From contig NZ_JABWRF020000003.1 in NCBI RefSeq assembly GCF_014268805.2, positions 152,001-216,000 of the forward strand: a stretch of 64,000 nt of DNA, in the 5' to 3' direction. The notes under the pieces are model-generated. The model saw nothing but the letters and a program-made list of their open reading frames with translations. It did not search any database and was not told the DNA's origin. Source of the stretch: Pseudomonas farsensis (GTDB lineage: Bacteria > Pseudomonadota > Gammaproteobacteria > Pseudomonadales > Pseudomonadaceae). A program made the position numbers and the translations under genes. Positions 61,699 to 64,000 of this stretch are shown piece after piece. How positions within the stretch are numbered: the stretch's first letter is position 1; every line of letters begins with the position of its first letter.

Positions 61699-62010
61699 GT
61701 GTACAAACTCGCCTTCTTTGTCCCCGACAGCCATGTCGAGGTGGTCAAGGCCGCTGTGTTCGCCGCTGGCGGCGGGCGCATCGGCGCTTATGAGCACTGC
61801 GCCTGGCAAGTGCTCGGCCACGGCCAGTTTCGCCCAATGCACGGCAGCCAGCCGTACCTTGGGCAGGCGGGTGAGGTGGAGCGGGTCGAGGAGTGGAAGG
61901 TCGAGTTGGTCGTGGCCGATGAGCTGATTGTTCAGGTCGTTGCCGCGCTCAAACAGAGCCACCCTTATGAAGCACCGGCTTATGAGGTCTGGCCGCTGGC
62001 CGATTTCTGA
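61699..62010 (+). CDS. YqfO/NIF3-like small domain protein
   Basis: A 103-residue protein (MYKLAFFVPDSHVEVVKAAVF) related to the inserted domain of YqfO/NIF3 proteins, a CutA/PII-like ferredoxin fold. HPYEAPAYEVWPL near the end is the family signature. Function is not established. It starts with GTG only four bases after the purL stop; AAGGG is very close to the start, so translation may depend on coupling to purL. Confidence 0.88.
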   Translation: MYKLAFFVPDSHVEVVKAAVFAAGGGRIGAYEHCAWQVLGHGQFRPMHGSQPYLGQAGEVERVEEWKVELVVADELIVQVVAALKQSHPYEAPAYEVWPLADF

Positions 62011-62082
62011 GGCATATCTCACCCACCCCGCGCTTGGCATTGGGATCGAAGCATCCCCTGCTGAACGCTGGAAGATAGACAG

Positions 62083-62285
62083 TTGTGGCGAGCGGGCTTG
62101 TCCCGCGTTGGGCTGCGCAGCAGCCCTGAGGGTTACCCTTGGGTTTTAGGGCTGCTGCGCAGCCCAACGCGGGGCAAGCCCGCTCGCCACGAGAGATATG
62201 TCTGGCGATGGAATCTCCCACGCAGCTAAAACCTGCATGGGAGATTCTTTGGCCTTGTGCAAGCCTGCGATGAGGCCGGTGCAGG
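62083..62285. repeat. Composite intergenic repeat, left end missing
   Basis: The 299-bp gap between the YqfO-like gene and the phosphatase holds no gene. A REP core palindrome (62083-62190) is followed by AGATATGTCTGGCGA and GGAATCTCCCACGCAGC. The right-end 22-mer is at 62264-62285 (starts CCTGCGATGAGG, ends CGGTGCAGG). Compared with the 322-bp copy at 22.6 kb the left terminal 22-mer is absent and the right half is shorter. Confidence 0.78.
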
Positions 62286-62309
62286 GGTTCAAAGAACCCC
62301 GCGATGCAC

Positions 62310-64000
62310 TCAGGCCGTACCTATTTCCCCGCCATCAAGCCGCTGGATCACCACGGTCGAGGAGCGTGGGCGCACCTTGCTGCCGGCAGGCGTGACGTCG
62401 GTTGCAACGTCCGTGGACGGCCAGTTCTGCGGGTGCTGGATATTGACGAACAGCGTCTTGTTGTCGGGGGTGAAGGTTAGCCCGGTGACTTCGCAGCCGG
62501 TGGGGCCGACGAAGAAGCGCCGCAGGTCCGCCTGGTTCTGCGCATTCACGGGCACTTGCTTGCCGTTGGCATCCACCAGGTCGGTCGGGATCACGGCCAG
62601 CAACTGGTCGTTGGTATAGCGGGTCACGCTTTCTTCGCTATTGTCGGTCTCGATCCACAACACGCCACGGCTATCGAAGCTCATGCCGTCGGGGCTGGCG
62701 AACTGGTTCATTTCGGTCAGGCCGGAGCGGTTGATATCGGCCGCGCCATCGGCGTTGGCGCCGAAAACAAAGATGTCCCAGTTGAAGCGCTGCTGATCCT
62801 CGCTGTCGTGCCAGCGGATGATGTGGCCATGGCGGTTGGGGCCGCGTGGGTTGGCCTTGTCGGTTTTGTCCGGGCTGCGCGCGCTGTTGTTGGTCAGGGT
62901 CAGGTAGGCGTCGCCGTTGAGCGGGTTGACGGCGGTCCACTCGGGGCGGTCCATGGGCGTGGCGCCCACGGCATCGGCAGCGCCACGGGTGTTGATGATG
63001 ATGCCCGGGAGGTCGCCAAACAGCGCGCCCAGGGGCTTGCCGTCGCGGGTCGGCGTGGTGATATCCAGCAGCAGCCAGTCGCCACTGCCGTCGGCGTTGA
63101 AGCGCGCGACGTACAGCTTGCCTTTGTCCAGGTACTTGGTGCCGGTGGCAAGGCGGTCGGGGGCCTTGGCGTCGGCCGGGTCCCACAGGGCGTCGGAGAC
63201 GAACTTGTACAGGTATTCGTTGTTGGAGTCGTCGCCGGTGTACCAGACCAGCGGCTTGCCCGCCACCGCCAGGCCCGGGCAGCAACCTTCATGGCGCATG
63301 CGCCCCAGCGCCGTGCGTTTTACCGCGCGGGTGGCGCTGTTGTACGGGTCGATCTCGACGATATAGCCGTAGGTGCTGGCTTCGTTGCGGTAGTCGTCGC
63401 TGGCACTGGCGCCGGACGGGGTGATGTCGAAGCGGGCGAATTCGTCGTCGAACTCGCTGGCATCACCGGCGGCGCTTTCCCAGCGGTACTGGCTGGCGCC
63501 GGTGGCAACACCGATGCGCACCTGGTCGGCAGGGCGGGGGGCGTTATTGACGAAAATACCCGGCCAGTTCTCCTCGCACGTCAGGTACGTACCCCATGGG
63601 GTATAGCCATTGCCGCAGTTGTTGTTGGTGCCTCGGCACTCGACCCCGGTGGGTGAGAAGCGCGTGCGTACATGCTCGGTGCCGCGCAGGGGGCCGGCGA
63701 TATCCATCACCGTGGCGGTGGTGAAACGCCGGTTCAGCGGGTCGTTGTCGACCACCTGCCATCGCCCGCCGACCTTGCGGATACGGATCACGCCTGCGCC
63801 GTGGGCGTTGATTTCCTTGCGCACTTCTTCGGCCGGCCGCTGGCCGCTCAGGGCGTTGGTCGGGCCGTTGGGGTGCAGCGCTGCGGTATCGATGTACTCG
63901 AAATTGATCGCCAGCAGGCCGTCGTCGGAGCTGCCGTCGATGGGGAAGAAGCGCATGCCGTCGTGGTGCATGCCCATGGCGTTGGCCTGGTCGCTGGCGC
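62310..64000 (-). CDS. PhoX-family phosphatase (DUF839), N-terminus outside the window
   Basis: Partial: the frame stays open to the window edge, with at least 563 residues seen and the start missing. The PhoX signature is clear: MGMHHDGMRFFPIDGSSDDGLLAINFEY, NGYTPWGTYLTCEENW (metal-ligand Glu and the NCGNGYTPWGT loop) and GRMRHEGCCPGLA. SPDGMSFDSRGVLWIETDN and FVGPTGCEVTGLTFTPDNKTLFVNIQHP follow. Members are Tat-exported calcium/iron alkaline phosphatases; some Pseudomonas relatives (UxpA-like) are secreted by type II systems. The Tat signal cannot be checked here. Confidence 0.92.
   Translation of the reverse strand, partial: ASDQANAMGMHHDGMRFFPIDGSSDDGLLAINFEYIDTAALHPNGPTNALSGQRPAEEVRKEINAHGAGVIRIRKVGGRWQVVDNDPLNRRFTTATVMDIAGPLRGTEHVRTRFSPTGVECRGTNNNCGNGYTPWGTYLTCEENWPGIFVNNAPRPADQVRIGVATGASQYRWESAAGDASEFDDEFARFDITPSGASASDDYRNEASTYGYIVEIDPYNSATRAVKRTALGRMRHEGCCPGLAVAGKPLVWYTGDDSNNEYLYKFVSDALWDPADAKAPDRLATGTKYLDKGKLYVARFNADGSGDWLLLDITTPTRDGKPLGALFGDLPGIIINTRGAADAVGATPMDRPEWTAVNPLNGDAYLTLTNNSARSPDKTDKANPRGPNRHGHIIRWHDSEDQQRFNWDIFVFGANADGAADINRSGLTEMNQFASPDGMSFDSRGVLWIETDNSEESVTRYTNDQLLAVIPTDLVDANGKQVPVNAQNQADLRRFFVGPTGCEVTGLTFTPDNKTLFVNIQHPQNWPSTDVATDVTPAGSKVRPRSSTVVIQRLDGGEIGTA

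Noticed and set aside
57846..61781. A 1311-codon open frame antisense to purL
   Set aside because: It mirrors purL codon by codon, and the antisense frame stays open because of GC-rich third positions. The protein shows no domain and has His/Val/Gln-rich composition typical of antisense shadows.

Overview
The window is chromosomal DNA of a fluorescent Pseudomonas, most likely of the Pseudomonas putida group. The evidence is the GC-rich third-position codon use, dense REP palindromes, an AcoR/AcoXABC acetoin cluster, and gene neighbourhoods known from Pseudomonas (accBC-aroQ, dusB-fis-purHD-retS, mexVW/imelysin/bifA/sodB, xenB, olsBA). I saw no tRNA, rRNA, prophage, transposase or CRISPR. It is almost entirely core genome with one small accessory toxin-antitoxin pair. 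Comparisons with named genomes are from memory.

Layout. 1-4.7 kb: a repeat, DsbD, AroQ, then AccB-AccC. 4.7-12.2 kb: acetoin/2,3-butanediol catabolism, with divergent acoR and acoX-A-B-C-bdhA and a textbook sigma-54 promoter. 12.4-22.6 kb: prmA, a zinc-ribbon membrane protein, dusB-fis, purH, purD and the hybrid sensor RetS. 23-31.1 kb: a MarC protein and two divergent cobalamin operons (cobG-H-I-J on minus, cobL-cbiD-cobK on plus), giving an aerobic pathway that uses CbiD. 31.2-33.3 kb: a VapBC-type pair, then NfeD and a stomatin-like protein. 33.6-37.8 kb: RND efflux pump MexVW without its own outer-membrane channel. 38-43.2 kb: an imelysin/di-haem/imelysin/DUF1513 module with a good Fur-box candidate. 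43.3-50 kb: BifA, SodB, an ArgO/LysE exporter with a divergent ArgP-type regulator, an SDR enzyme and a coiled-coil membrane protein. 50.4-56.6 kb: XenB with an ArsR repressor, AcpH, OlsB-OlsA (ornithine lipids), YceI, a phospholipase-D-like synthase and a DJ-1/PfpI protein. 57-64 kb: a GNAT enzyme, PurL, a YqfO/NIF3-like protein and a PhoX-family phosphatase cut by the window edge.

How the genes connect. Fatty-acid synthesis (AccBC), acyl-carrier-protein turnover (AcpH) and membrane lipid synthesis (OlsBA, PLD-type) recur. Three purine genes (purH, purD, purL) are present. Two biofilm/lifestyle regulators are encoded: RetS, which acts on the Gac system, and BifA, a c-di-GMP phosphodiesterase. 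Iron handling appears in the Fur-box module and the neighbouring iron superoxide dismutase.

The least explained material is non-coding. Several gene blocks are separated by composite repeats of about 300 bp that carry matching 22-bp inverted ends around a central REP palindrome. The xenB repressor gene is preceded by two identically spaced inverted operators. The acetoin promoter carries a cluster of GCGTCTC heptamers upstream.
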